The notes below the pieces were generated by a model, which saw only the letters and a list, made by a program, of their open reading frames with translations, did not search any database and was not told where the DNA came from. A program made the translations under genes and the position numbers. Source: Sanghuangporus weigelae (taxonomy: Eukaryota > Basidiomycota > Agaricomycetes > Hymenochaetales > Hymenochaetaceae). Taken from it: 64,000 bases of DNA. Shown here piece after piece: positions 33,970-46,268 of this stretch (positions within the stretch are counted from its first letter, which is position 1; every line of letters begins with the position of its first letter). Location of the stretch: the NCBI GenBank assembly GCA_033182465.1, contig CP137329.1, positions 372,001 through 436,000 of the forward strand. The letters are read 5' to 3'.

Positions 33970-35422
33970 ACTCATCGTTTTCCTTGTACTTATACGGAGT
34001 ATGGTGGGCGTTGCTCGGATTCGCCATCTGTCTGTCTTTTTCGACTTTTATTGCCTTCAATAAACCCGACATGGCATATGTGATATGAACGCACTCGACA
34101 GAAATAATTCCATTCCATTGCTTGCTGATCGTCTTCGCCCTTATTGCCTGATTTACGTATAATTGCGCCAAGATTGCGCTCGGAATATCAAGACGTTAAT
34201 AAACACAAAGGCAAGGTTTCGTCGCCTGGGTGTTAACGTGCTGTGGCAATTGCATTAAGCATGGCTTGTTCAGTTACTTGTGGTCGCTTCGGCATTTGGT
34301 CGTAACGCTCTACTTGTGATTCTTCTATATGCGAGAAAGGCCAAAATCCGAGATTGTCTCTTTACTCGGATGCAGATGTTTACTTCTCTATGTCCGGCAT
34401 TCAATACTCTGGAAACCCGGTAAACTTTGCTCTGACTCAAGATGCCGGACGTTTATGACACCTCATAGAAAAAGCTCTCCGCTCCCCCAAATACCTAGAC
34501 TTTCTTGTGAGCCACTTTCGACCACAATTGCTCGAAACAATTGTGCATCAACGCTATTTAAATCAGCCGTTGCTAATGCTCAAGAAGACGGCTTTGAAGA
34601 GGACGACTTCCGTCGTGATGTGGAAATGCTCTATTCGGCTGCTTCAGCCATGTATCAGCAATGTCACCTGCTGACCAGTGGGTGACGAGGCCTTTTCTCC
34701 ATATTGATGATGAGAGATAAAAGTAAAGGTCACTCTAGGTCTTGCAGAAGTTCCATAAGCGGTGAGACTTGCATTACGTAATAGCCAGCCACGTCGATCA
34801 AGCGCCGCGCCGCGCCCTCACTTCGTGTCCCTCCTCGTAATTCACCTGGTGCATGGAAATTGGGACTTCGTGCGCGCCTTCCGTTCATCTCTTTCGAAGG
34901 TAGTGCATGCTGTATCCGAAACAAAGCCTAATTCTTACCGCAAACGCGTGGATACTATCCTAGCAACGAAGGTGGATTGGCACTGCATCCTCATGCGGTC
35001 ATTTCCACTGTAATAGTAAGAAGCAACAGGACTGCCAACTCTACAAGATTTAGCTCATCTGGATTACTTTTTGGTATGAGCGATTCTCACTATATTAATC
35101 CACTGGTGCATGCGCTTCTGGTCCAAGCTGCGAGATTCCGGTGAACCACACTAAAGCAACGTGTTTGTTGACACACCAGCTCGGGCATGCTCAACCGACG
35201 GGCCATTATTAACTATGCGTAGCCCAAGGAGAAGTTGTCCCGCTCTGCAAAAGCATTCCCTCGGTGCTGATTTCGTATAAGAATGAAGACTTATCTCCCT
35301 CGAACCACACGCATAATATCCCAAGGCCGTGAGCTTTGGCCCTCTTTGACTCTCGGCCACATTTCGCTTCTTAGCCACACAAAATGCTGCGTGACTTTGT
35401 GGCCACAACTCCTGACAAGAGC
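33970..35422. other. intergenic 1.45 kb, no gene seen
   Basis: Frames at 34329-34685 (118 codons) and 34762-35013 end without recognisable domains. The former has an acidic end (AQEDGFEEDDFRRDVEML) that could be a decayed exon, but no start or splice context supports it. Confidence 0.4.
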
Positions 35423-35428
35423 TATAAG
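35423..35428 (+). promoter_or_regulatory. TATA-like element before the Ser-rich gene
   Basis: The sequence GCTATAAGAG lies 112 bases before the ATG at 35540. It sits inside the longer open frame that begins at 35384, which argues that the first 52 codons of that frame are not translated. Confidence 0.4.
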
Positions 35429-35539
35429 AGATGCTACATCTCTTGCCCGTCCTCCATCTCTCTTTCTTCTCTGTCCTCATTAGCCGCGCTACTCCACGTC
35501 CCGGTCATCAGACTAGAACTTACCGATCGAAGTTACGCT

Positions 35540-36832
35540 ATGGGCAACGCAGACAAAATGAAGTCGTCGTCAAAGCAGAAGGTCAAGCCGATGACACCGG
35601 CTGCTGTATCTTCGCAGATGCAGTCCGCACCCTCCACCTCAAGCACGACGTCTCACACTCGTTCTTTTTCGAGCGCACTCCGCAACGCCCGCAGTCTACC
35701 TCGCAAAGCATCCCGCCTCGTGTGCATAGGTGGACATCATTCATGTCGTAACCCACATGGTGCATCCGACACATGTCCTTCCATGGACCAGGGTACGAAG
35801 GACCTTGTGAAAGCCGGTTATGAGGATGGTGGCACGGAAGCAGTTGCGGAGAAGGATAGAACCGTTGGTGGGGGAACGATCCAGCCAAGCTTGATCGAGC
35901 GTTCGAGCTCCGGGAATAGTTCTGGATCTGGATCATTGTCTAACGGATATAGCGAGAGCTCAGATTCCTGCGTTATGTCTCCTACGTCATCCCCAGCGTC
36001 TTCCGTACTCGCTTCTGGACCTGGCTCCATTTCCAGCCACCAAAGAAAATATCAGAACGTGGCTCAGAAGAATACAGTACTCTCCGGCCCGATCCTCTCT
36101 CCTACCGAGCTTGCGAAAGCTCTCGAGGAGCAAGCAATTATCTCTGAACCACAGTCTATACCGAGCTCAACAAACTACGAGGTCTCTTTCCCCATCTCAG
36201 CTCCATTTCCGTCCGCTGCTCCTGCATCCGAATTCTCATTCGCAAATAGCCAAGACCCAATTCCTCGCGCACTCTCCCCACCACCCGAACATTTCCGCAG
36301 GCGCGAACGCGTTCTCAGTGCCTCCGGTATCTCTGTATCCGGAAGCATCGGTCCCGGAACTGGACCTGGTCTGGGACTGGGTCCGTATACGGCTCCAAGC
36401 CCGATGAACTCCCCGCCTTGTTCACCTCGTGCCAATCAACTTAGGCTGCATGAACTCCTCTCGAGCGAGTCTCTTGTCACACCGAGGATGAACCTCTATA
36501 ACAGCGCGGTTGACTCCGATTCCGGCTCGGACGTGGAAGGAGATGCGAAGAGCGTGAAGTCAGATTTTGGTGACAGGCCGAGTACGCGTAAGAGGACAGG
36601 GACGTTAGGCGCCACTCTAGCACAGTGGAATTCTCCGCGCAGCATCGAACACGCTCACTCCTCGATATCTATACAGACTGGTCCTAGTCCGACGGCGAGT
36701 AGCGTACAAGATGGACGGAACCAGAAGAAGTTTCACGCTATCCTTCGTTCCCATTCTAGATTACGCTCTCCTGGACCGCTGATAGAAGACGACCAAGATA
36801 CACATGCTTTGCGACGCGTCTTTTCCCACTGA
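35540..36832 (+). CDS. Ser/Pro-rich intrinsically disordered protein
   Basis: A single exon of 430 codons starts MGNADKMKSSSKQKVKP; the frame is open from an earlier ATG at 35384, but a TATA-like element within that extension favours the inner start. MGN at the very N-terminus would permit N-myristoylation. About a quarter of the residues are Ser, in blocks such as SSSGNSSGSGSLSNGYSES. There is a Gly/Pro/Leu repeat (GPGTGPGLGLGP) near residue 270, a conserved-looking ILSPTELAKALEEQA segment near 190, and SP/TP sites throughout. Neutral C-terminus ends LRRVFSH. No enzyme domain. Composition suggests a regulatory, phosphorylated scaffold. It has no introns, unlike almost every neighbour. Confidence 0.65.
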   Translation: MGNADKMKSSSKQKVKPMTPAAVSSQMQSAPSTSSTTSHTRSFSSALRNARSLPRKASRLVCIGGHHSCRNPHGASDTCPSMDQGTKDLVKAGYEDGGTEAVAEKDRTVGGGTIQPSLIERSSSGNSSGSGSLSNGYSESSDSCVMSPTSSPASSVLASGPGSISSHQRKYQNVAQKNTVLSGPILSPTELAKALEEQAIISEPQSIPSSTNYEVSFPISAPFPSAAPASEFSFANSQDPIPRALSPPPEHFRRRERVLSASGISVSGSIGPGTGPGLGLGPYTAPSPMNSPPCSPRANQLRLHELLSSESLVTPRMNLYNSAVDSDSGSDVEGDAKSVKSDFGDRPSTRKRTGTLGATLAQWNSPRSIEHAHSSISIQTGPSPTASSVQDGRNQKKFHAILRSHSRLRSPGPLIEDDQDTHALRRVFSH

Positions 36833-37187
36833 CATCATGCATACAACTAAGAGCGAAGTGTAAGAAACGAACGGAATAATGCAGGCTGGAAATGTGCCCT
36901 CACAGTGACCTGGATCCTTTGTATAATGAACTAAGTATTCTATTTCTCCTGACCCAGACTAATATCCCATATTTAACACATAGTACTTTGCGCTTGCTTA
37001 ATTCATCCCATCCCGCTTGCTACTTTCCCAACTCAACCCCATTTATTCTACGGTCTAACCATAATTCGTTCCTCCGCGTCTTCTTATTTGTAACTTTGTA
37101 TATCTCTTAAAATGAAATAAGGAATCGTTACCTTCATTTGTAGACGGGACTCACGAGCATCGTGCACCCGTCTGTTCTAAGCATCCC
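36833..37187. other. convergent 3' region
   Basis: 355 bases between the Ser-rich gene and the Nudix gene end. No gene is seen; the 72-codon frame here is low-complexity pyrimidine-rich DNA. Confidence 0.5.
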
Positions 37188-38534
37188 TCATCGGGTCCAT
37201 AGCGCATAATCAAACCGCCCGTGCAACCTAGTGATGATTTCCAAGTAATTCGGTTCGGACTCTGGCGTGATGTGTCCATGACGGATCAAAAAGTCAATCA
37301 GAACTTTCATCAAAAGTTACATACATTAGTCATGTTCGAAATGAGAGGGAACAAAAATGCTCTATACCTAAGGCGCAGTTAGGTTTGAAGAGTCCTCTAT
37401 GCATTCGCAATATGACTTCGCTTAAGGGCAGGAACTGACAGAGACGCCTCGTTAGCTGTTACAGTTTTCCTCGAATTCTTATTTTACCTCAAAAGCCTCG
37501 ACTTCATCGTCGAGAGGCTTCGGACTGAACTTCTCAAGTTCCGATCCCGTTGCTGTAAAGGGGATCTCCAGGTCATATACGTATCTGTCACCGTCGTACA
37601 TAAGTGGCCCTACATAGCCACGGATTTTAAGATCACAGAACGTACTCAACCTCCGGCTGGAGCCATCTGCCCTTTCTATAGGCCATAATCATCCATTCAA
37701 GATTGACTTTGATAAATCTCTAGGAGACTTGCTTACTGGTAGAAATAGCTGACGGCTCCGACAGAACGCGCATGAGAGCGTACAACATCCTCAGCAAGAC
37801 TAGCTTCTTCCATACTCTCTTTGACAAGAGCCTCGAAGGGTGGCATCCCTGCTGGAATACCTCCCGCAACGGTGTTATCTAGAAGTCCAGGCCATCTGTC
37901 CTAAGTATTCTGAATATCAAAATGGTCCGCTCCAGGATGGGAGTATGGCGACGCACGTGGGCTTTGTCTTCGCGCGAGTTGGGACCCAAATCATCCACTC
38001 CCTATCTCCGCCAGCGCTAGGATCTGGCCTTTGGAAGACCGTCATATGCACACCATAGGTCACGATACCAAATAACGAGGAAGCGGCCCTTTCAATCGTG
38101 CACGCAACATTTTCCTCCGAAAGTCCATAAAATGGATATTTATAGATAGGATATAGTTCGTTACGCCACTTGTTTCCCGCAACTGTTTCTGCGAAGATCC
38201 CCGAGTCGCGCCAGCGGTTGCAAGTTTGAGCGAGTGCGGCTGAGCGAGATTCTCGAGTGGTCAAATGAGAGGAGAAGTAGACGTGTGTTATTTGCCCGAG
38301 AGATTGAGAAGTCAAGAAAGCCCAAGAGGGGTGGCGGCCTTCATTCTTTGCGAGTAGATTGTCTTCTTGCAAAGCTTGGACAACTTCAGGCCATAACAAT
38401 CCAACTGGCGCTGCTATAGAGTCAGGACTGTCAGATGAACAGAATAGAGCGAGATCTTGGATATTCTCTGAGACTCTGAAGTTATCGCAGTGCTCAATGA
38501 TTGTGAGCAACGAAGCTGTGCGGGACTTCGACAT
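37188..38534 (-). CDS. Nudix hydrolase of the DUF4743 / thiamine-diphosphokinase-related type
   Basis: Six minus-strand exons (38534-37957, 37895-37737, 37675-37646, 37584-37488, 37434-37368, 37303-37188) give 348 residues. The N-terminal half is the DUF4743 region: LLTIIEHCDNF, VGLLWPEVVQAL, CNRWRDSGIFAETVAGNKWR and ELYPIYKYPFYG. The Nudix part follows with MTVFQ, WVPTRAKTKPTWPGLLDNTV, a Nudix-like helix GGIPAGMPPFEALVKESMEE and RWLQPEVEYVYDLEIP. The end is [20 protein letters not shown]. Relatives fused or related to thiamine pyrophosphokinase are thought to hydrolyse damaged thiamine diphosphate or other NDP-X compounds; no kinase domain is attached here. Exon 3 is only 30 nt, and the family match supports it. 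Confidence 0.85.
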
Positions 38535-38619
38535 GGCAGTTAGTAAAGGTCAAGTATCGGAGTCTGATTTTGGGCCGTTGAATTGTGTGACTGTCACCAT
38601 CACATTATGTATGCTAAAG

Positions 38620-38905
38620 AAAGCACGCGTGAGTAAATTTCGCGTTCTTCACGTGGCGGTGCAATCTCTTTGATTCCGTCATGTCCTTCCTCATCCGCAG
38701 GCGCGCTGTCTGGTGTACTTGTAGCCGGCGGCGTACGTATTTTGACCCGTCCGAGAGGAGCTTTACATCGATGACTTTGAATGGGTTTTTAGTATGGATT
38801 TTCTGACCTGATCAAATCGCAAAACCGAGGCACACTGGACAAAGTACGCTCCGTCTTCCTCATCCTATCCCCACTTCATCTCACACTCGAATCGAACGTA
38901 TTCCA
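38620..38905 (+). pseudogene. broken duplicate of the 5' part of the MIC12-like gene
   Basis: This stretch aligns by eye with 42345-42615. Both carry TTCACGTG before the start, GATTCCGTC(C)ATGTCCTTCCT, then GCGCTGTCTGGTG, and TATGGATTxTCTxAxCTGATC plus ACAAAGTACGCT at the second intron's donor. The copy has a few extra bases right after ATGTCCTTCCT that break the reading frame, and nothing matching exon 3. The first intron keeps its GTACGT donor and a TAG acceptor. It is a truncated gene duplicate upstream of the MFS transporter, while the intact copy lies downstream. Confidence 0.75.
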
Positions 38906-39784
38906 CATTGACCTCATACTGTACAAACGTGTAAGGACACCTGAAATCTTAAGTACAGGATCTCTGTATTGCGGACGCTCTGGGCCGCTTTCAGAAGACC
39001 GTTCTTCGATGCGATGCGATGACCAGAACGAAGGGCCCGAATGCGCCGGTTCGGCCTTCGAATCCGAGAAATGCTCATGAATTATGCAGTCAATGAGTCA
39101 TTGTTCGTTCACGATGATCTGCGATTGCACATGCACGATTAAGTTTCGCGTGCTTCACAGTCTCAAAATTTCTTCATTTGTTATAAAAGAATGAAACAGA
39201 AAATAATGTTTGCGATTGTCTCGTTCCGAATAGCTCAGCGTTGTCGTAGCTGAGAAGAAGAGAAGGAGCGGTTCCCATGGACAACAGACTATTCCTCACC
39301 CGAAGTCGGCTTGGTCCCGAGAAGCTTGCCTCAAAAATATGCCCCAGGAATTGCCCTTGGGACTCTTGTGAGACAATTTCATGTATTATTACGTGCCATT
39401 TGTGATCCTGTCTGTTCTGAATGAAATTTTTCACAACGTAGATTCGTTTGAAAACACTCTGGTGTCCGATTACTGTGGCAAGGTTCCCGTACTTATTTTG
39501 TTTCATGGTTTATTGCGATGACTTGGAGCCTTCATTGGCGAGCGAAACGCGCGAAATCCGGAAATGCTTCACTATCCCATTAACCTATGAGAAGTCCACT
39601 CCCGTCGGAAGGCTTTCTTTTCCGTAACATATGCTGGATTGTTCCATAAAATCTGTTCAGCAAGTCGGTGAAATCGGATTATGCGCTCTCAAACCTCAGT
39701 ATTTATACGCTTGGACACTCGTATGACTTTGCATTCCAACAAGTCTCACACTCTTGATTCGGTCTTTCGTTCCTCAATTGAGCG
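38906..39784. other. intergenic region upstream of the MFS gene
   Basis: About 880 bases with no convincing gene. The 110-codon minus-strand frame at 39174-39506 lacks protein character. A TATTTATAC element near 39699 may serve as the MFS promoter. Confidence 0.45.
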
Positions 39785-41643
39785 ATGGAACTGAGCGAGC
39801 TTACTGTACCAAACACGTCGTCCAAGGCGTCTTCGTCGGGCCTGAGCTCTTCTACTCTCACAATTTACGATGCCGAAGCTCTTAAGGACGAAAACATTGA
39901 CCATTCTAACTATCCTGAGGGTGGTTGGGCGGCCTGGCTAGTTGTGCTAGGATCATTTCTCATGTATTTTTCGTCTTCTGGGCTCTTTACTAGCTTCGGA
40001 GTGTTCCAGGTGAGCCGATAAATCCCGCAGGATTTCTTCTTATGTTGCCCGACATAATCTCTATTTCCGCAGGAATTTTATATTCGCGAATATCTTTCCG
40101 ACTACTCTACGACCCAAATAGCATTCATCGGCTCTCTCCAACTTTCGCTGTTATATACGATCGGTCCGATAGTTGGGCCTATCTTTGACGCCAAAGGATT
40201 GAAGGTAAAAGTGTTCTACTGTTTGACCTGTTGTTCAACTGTTCATCAACAGTACATACAGCATCTCTACTTCATAGGAATGACTGGAACTGTGTCGTCG
40301 CTTCTCGCGCTCTCCTTCACTCGTCCACAACAGATATGGCAGCAATTCCTATCTCAAGTCAGTGATCTACTGCACTGACACTATTTCCATATTTACGATA
40401 GATAACTAATTTTAGGGTGTTTTGTTCGGCTTTACGGCAGGCTGCGGGTACCAACCTGCCATAACAGTAGTTGGACATTATTTCAAACGACGTCGTGCTC
40501 TTGCCCTAGGCATCGCTGGTAGCGGAAGTAGTATAGGAGGCTTATGTCTTCCTATTATCTTCTCTCGACTACTCGAATCAATCGGGTTTGGTGAGCCAAT
40601 CGTAACAACATATATCAAGTCACTCACTAGTTCTCGGTATACTTTGCTAGCTTGGACTGCAAGAGTCGCTGCATTAATAATGCTGTCAGTGTTCTGGCGC
40701 GTAATAGTCTACTCATTCTTAACATCTCTTGTCGTAGATGTTGCTATACTATTGCAATCCTTGTTTCGAAGACTCGACTACCACCAAAGCCTCTGAAGAA
40801 GCCAAGAGAAATTCTCGATTTCCATGGGTTCACAGATAGGCGTTATGCGGTTCTGGAAGTTGCTTGCTTTCTAGTGAACTTAGGTCTGTTCGTACCGCAT
40901 AACTATATAGGTAAGTCCTTGACTAGTCGGCTGCATCATGAACGATGCTGACTGCGATCAATAGGATCGTCTGCGCTTCTATATGATGTTTCCGATTCCC
41001 TTCGGCCGTACTTGTTATCCATGATAAATGGCGTCTCACTCTTTGGCCGTTTGATGTTCGTGCATTCCTCGGTTCCATATTCTGTTCTATCTTTGATTTA
41101 TTGTTATCATTATAGGGGAGGACAACTTGCTGACATAGTTGGATGCTTGAACATTATGTTCCCTGCAACACTTTTTGCTGGGATATTGTGCCTATCTCTG
41201 TGGTTGAAATCTACAGGAGCAGTCAGTTTTACACTTTTCGCTTGCTCTTATGGTGAGTCATATGCGATGTTTACATCTAGATTCTCGATGTCATGCTTTG
41301 CTAGGATTCTTTGCTGGGATATATATGACGCTTGAGGTCGCTACCGTGAGCCGGCTCTCGCCCGTGGAGAAGCTAGGTGCTCGTATAGGTACATTCTACC
41401 TGCCAATAGCCATGGCTACACTCCTCGGCACCCCAATTGGAGGCGCGTTCGTAAAGTCGGGCACGAAGGAGGAGTACCACCGTGTGGCAATCTTCGCGGT
41501 ATGTGGTACATTTCCGAATCATACATTGATCATTAGACTATGTTAATCACCTTCCAATATAGGGTGCTATGATCTGTTCTGGAGGTATGCTGCTAATTGT
41601 CACCAGATTGTTGTGCTCCAGAAATATCAGAGCGAAATGGTAA
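39785..41643 (+). CDS. MFS transporter, monocarboxylate-porter-like
   Basis: Ten exons (39785-40009, 40073-40204, 40262-40357, 40416-40590, 40651-40684, 40738-40910, 40965-41055, 41116-41252, 41305-41498, 41563-41643) give 445 residues with about 12 membrane segments. Markers are YPEGGWAAWLVVLGSFLMYF (TM1), SLQLSLLYTIGPIVGPIFD, YFKRRRALALGIAGSGSSIG (the loop motif of fungal monocarboxylate-type permeases), RTRLPP-type central loop (SKTRLPPKPLKKPRE), LFGRLMGGQLADIVGCLNIM and ARIGTFYLPIAMATLLGTPI. It likely moves a small organic acid or related solute at the plasma membrane; direction and substrate are unknown. The start of exon 3 could be nine bases earlier. Exon 5 is 34 nt, chosen because it yields the family's IGFAWTARVAALIML. 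Confidence 0.85.
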
Positions 41644-42405
41644 TCATCGGCAGTGATTTGTATCCAGCGGACGGACGTTTGGCGCCGATTCCATTTGGTC
41701 TGGGACAGTTGAACATTTTTGTTTGCTATGCTGTCTTATCCGAGTAACTATACCTCATAGAATTGAAAGAAGTTGCGTGTTGTCCGGGTCTTGGATACAA
41801 ACCACGAGATCATCTTGGTGTAATCCAAGAAATATTATTACCGATAGAGAATTTTAGAAGAAGTGCTATGCGCTCCCGCTTCGAGACATTTGATCCCTCA
41901 ATTTCGGAGTTCTTTTCATGAATGAAATGCAGAAGGGACCTGCTACCAAGCAAACTGTCTCTCGCTTATATTTTTGGGGTCTCAGTGCCCAGTAACTTCT
42001 GCAGTTCGACCGCTCGGCTCCGTGAAACGCGCTCCACTGAGATGTTTCACTCTTTGATAACTCGCATGTAGCAATCATGAGCAGATAGTTGTACTACCAA
42101 GTCGTGAGGATGCTTACGATTGTCGCAAAAGTCGACGTGTTCTTCAAGTTGCATACCTCGGTTATCGACATCCATACAGTGCGTTATCATCCGGAAAAGA
42201 ATGCTCGAGGTTATGCAAGCAGTACTGCGAAAAAAGTAGCGCATCTTTTATGACTCTTAATGCCAATGAAGAGGATATTCATTGCTTTCCTTTCGTAAGC
42301 ACGGTCGTTCGGAGAGGCAAGCGGGAAAGTACGCGTGAGAAGACCCGCCAAAATTCGGATTCGATACGTCTTTCACGTGACGGTGAAGTCTCTGTGATTC
42401 CGTCC
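41644..42405. other. intergenic region upstream of the MIC12-like gene
   Basis: About 760 bases with no gene; its last 60 bases are the part duplicated at 38.6 kb. The frames seen are on both strands and short. Confidence 0.45.
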
Positions 42406-42865
42406 ATGTCCTTCCTGACGGGGGCGCTGTCTGGTGCACTTGTAGCTGGTGGGGTACGTGTTTCGATCTATCCAATCATCCATGCACATGAGAGATGATA
42501 GGATGCTAATGAATTTGAATAGGTTTATTATGGATTCTCTAATCTGATCAAGTCGCAAACCGAGGCGCACCGTACAAAGTACGCTCATCATATCTTCCAC
42601 CCTGCACGTCCGTACACTCGAGTTCCTTATACTAACCACATATAAATGCAGCATGCGCATGCTTGCCTACTCGCTCACCAACCCGCCGAAAGTGCCCGCT
42701 CCTTCGCCTGCAGCTGAACGAATCCCGCAGCGACCAGTGCGCGCGATGTACCAGGGTCGGTGGAATGAGGAGGTTGAGGGCATCTTCCGGACCGTTTGGA
42801 GGTGGGAGAAAGGTGTGGAGGAGTGGGGCAGGAAGATACTGTATGGATCGAAGGCATCGCCATGA
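42406..42865 (+). CDS. MICOS complex subunit MIC12-like (AIM5-type) protein
   Basis: Exons 42406-42453, 42523-42578 and 42652-42865 give 105 residues. The N-terminus MSFLTGALSGALVAGGVYYG is a short Gly-zipper membrane segment, followed by FSNLIKSQTEAHRTNM, then a Pro-rich linker and the C-terminal amphipathic helix WNEEVEGIFRTVWRWEKGV and WGRKILYG. This layout matches fungal MIC12/AIM5, which sits in the mitochondrial inner membrane and helps hold crista junctions together. MIC12 proteins diverge quickly, so the assignment rests on length, N-terminal segment and C-terminal helix. A truncated copy of its first two exons is at 38.6 kb. It converges with prefoldin 5. Confidence 0.75.
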
Positions 42866-43353
42866 TAAATATAATATCGGTGGTACGTGTTTGCTTGGAG
42901 AATAGGGATTGGTATCTCCGTGTTGTTGATGTCTGATGTCATTCTCTCAGGAATTCAAGTTTTCAGTCTTTTAGAAGCCGCAACGCCCTGCGGGCATGTC
43001 TCATTCTTTGCTTCCGAGAATTCTATTCATCGTGCGAGATAATACCTGATTTGATATACTCCATACCATAAAAAAACCCTTCCACTCGGTCTATCCTGAT
43101 TGATCGGGATGAACGATTATACCGAATCTCAAATTCTGGCAACTTGGATTTGTTTATGGCTAATGGTAATCGGTTACCTTGAGCTAAGCGCCGAGCGAAT
43201 GGAAAGCATCCTGTCAAGTGTTAAGATTGGATTGATATGCACATAATCCTTTCTCGGCCTCAGCACAGCCGTCTTTCTGCAAAGAAGTGGATCTCGCCTA
43301 ATACATCTACATTTTCATCCGTTTCTCTCCATATATCCATTTTGATCTCCTCG
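42866..43353. other. convergent intergenic region
   Basis: The 3' regions of the MIC12-like and prefoldin 5 genes; no gene seen. Confidence 0.5.
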
Positions 43354-44067
43354 TCAGCTTGAACTCGCTGCGGCAGCGCTACCTCCAGCTCCTCGGGCAA
43401 GTTCCGACTCCTTCACAACAAGAAGGTTCACAACATACTGTAGGTTATCCTGTTTTTTTGTTATCGTCTCTTGTAGACTATCCAGCTTCTCGCGAATGAA
43501 GTCAACTTTGGATGAATAGTGCTTTGATGCGTCTGTTCGGGACTTTAAATTAAGATGTGGAATGTTAGACTGAATGTGACGAAATAAGAAGAGGAAACGG
43601 ATGTTAGAGTCGAATCACCTTTTTGACGTAATAACCCGTCCCAACATCTACGATAACGTTCTCTGTATCCGTCAGCTTCCCGGGTACGTATAATGAGTTG
43701 GTCAAAGGGACAAGGATCGTTCGGCCTGTCCTCAATTGAAAGAATCCATCCACCAGAATTCTCCGTTAGCGAAAGGTTTCAAGTGACAATGAATACGGAA
43801 GGAGTGCACCGGCATTGTTAGGATTGACTTCCCCAACATTTGATAGACACGATTTGAACTTGGCTTGTGCTACTTTGAGTTGTTGGAATGAGGTAGTTAG
43901 ATGGGATAATTCCTACAATCGCATGTAATCCGAGTAAAGATGATCAGCCAGCTCTGAGAGAGCACAACTTTTGAACTCACTTCTTCGAGCTGCCGTCGGA
44001 CGTCCAGTAGCTGAGGAGCGTCGAGGTCTGCGACGTTGATTGTTTGTGGTTGACCTTGTCCCGACAT
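43354..44067 (-). CDS. prefoldin subunit 5
   Basis: Four minus-strand exons (44067-43981, 43912-43810, 43725-43619, 43542-43354) give 161 residues. The alpha-type prefoldin layout is clear: helix one ([36 protein letters not shown]), beta hairpins ([33 protein letters not shown]) and helix two ([20 protein letters not shown]). The protein starts [15 protein letters not shown] and ends in an Ala/Ser tail. Prefoldin 5 (GIM5) is one of two alpha subunits of the hexamer that passes actin and tubulin to the chaperonin CCT in the cytosol. All exons are short, so simple frame searches miss the gene. Confidence 0.9.
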
Positions 44068-44723
44068 AGTCGCCGAAGTCGAAGTTACGGCGGGAGAGTA
44101 CGACGATCACTTCGTATCGTATGTGCTGGAACAAGGTTCTTCGGCGTTCTCCTTCGGGAATTCCCATTCATGGAAACTCAGCAATTTCCCCGAAGAGAAA
44201 GATTCCCTAAGGCTGAAATGCTCTGCTTCTAATCTTCACCAGTTCGACCAGCAAATCAGATCATTGCCGCACATCTTCATGTAGTCATGTTTGCATGCTC
44301 ACTGCTACTTGACCGCTCAACTAATTATTTGTTTGCTTGGTTTCCCTCCCGAGATGCTATTGCAGGCTTAAAATGGCTTCGGAGCTCACCTCGATAGGTG
44401 CATCCGAGGCGTAAGCCAAAATATCATTAAATATAGCGAAATGGGTCTCTGCTCAATATCCATCGCTTCCATCGCTTTTTTCTCTTCAGCGACTCGTCGT
44501 AATGAGCAGACACATGGGCTCTTTGTTGAAGACTCGACGATCGTACTCAAAATTAGCTGGTGGCCGCATAGCCCGCGCCGATCGGAATCCCTGGCCGACG
44601 TCATCCGGCGCTCTCAATCGTCATGGGTTATGCATCTTCAGTGCCACTCCCGGACCAGCTCTGACGATACATAGACCAAGCTTGCTGAGCAGCCGCATAA
44701 CCCTTACTCGAACTATTACTACC
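44068..44723. other. divergent region between prefoldin 5 and the SDR gene
   Basis: About 650 bases between two gene starts. Mixed short frames on both strands, no gene seen. Confidence 0.5.
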
Positions 44724-45928
<1,205 letters not shown>

Positions 45929-46268
45929 ATTGCCGAAGGAAATTCCAAGTTGCGGCGCCATTCCGTGTAGTCCTAGTAATATCAAGCATAATGATAGCGT
46001 AACAGTGTACTTTAGTGACTACGAACAGTATCCTTTAGCCCCAGGCATTCAGATAGGACATTAAACGTATGTAATAACCTAGTGTCCGCGTATATACAAA
46101 TTTTGCCATCGGAAATGCATGAATGTACTTTTATAAATAAGATGTGAGTGAAGCGAATACTAAAATCTCGTTTAATCTAATGAGCCTTTCGACCATTGAA
46201 AGCAGCGAACAGTATATAGCTGTCAGGAATCGCTATCCTGTCCTAACATCACTCAAATACCTCCTAGT
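45929..46268. other. convergent 3' region
   Basis: 340 bases between the SDR gene and the membrane-protein gene end. No gene is seen. Confidence 0.5.
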
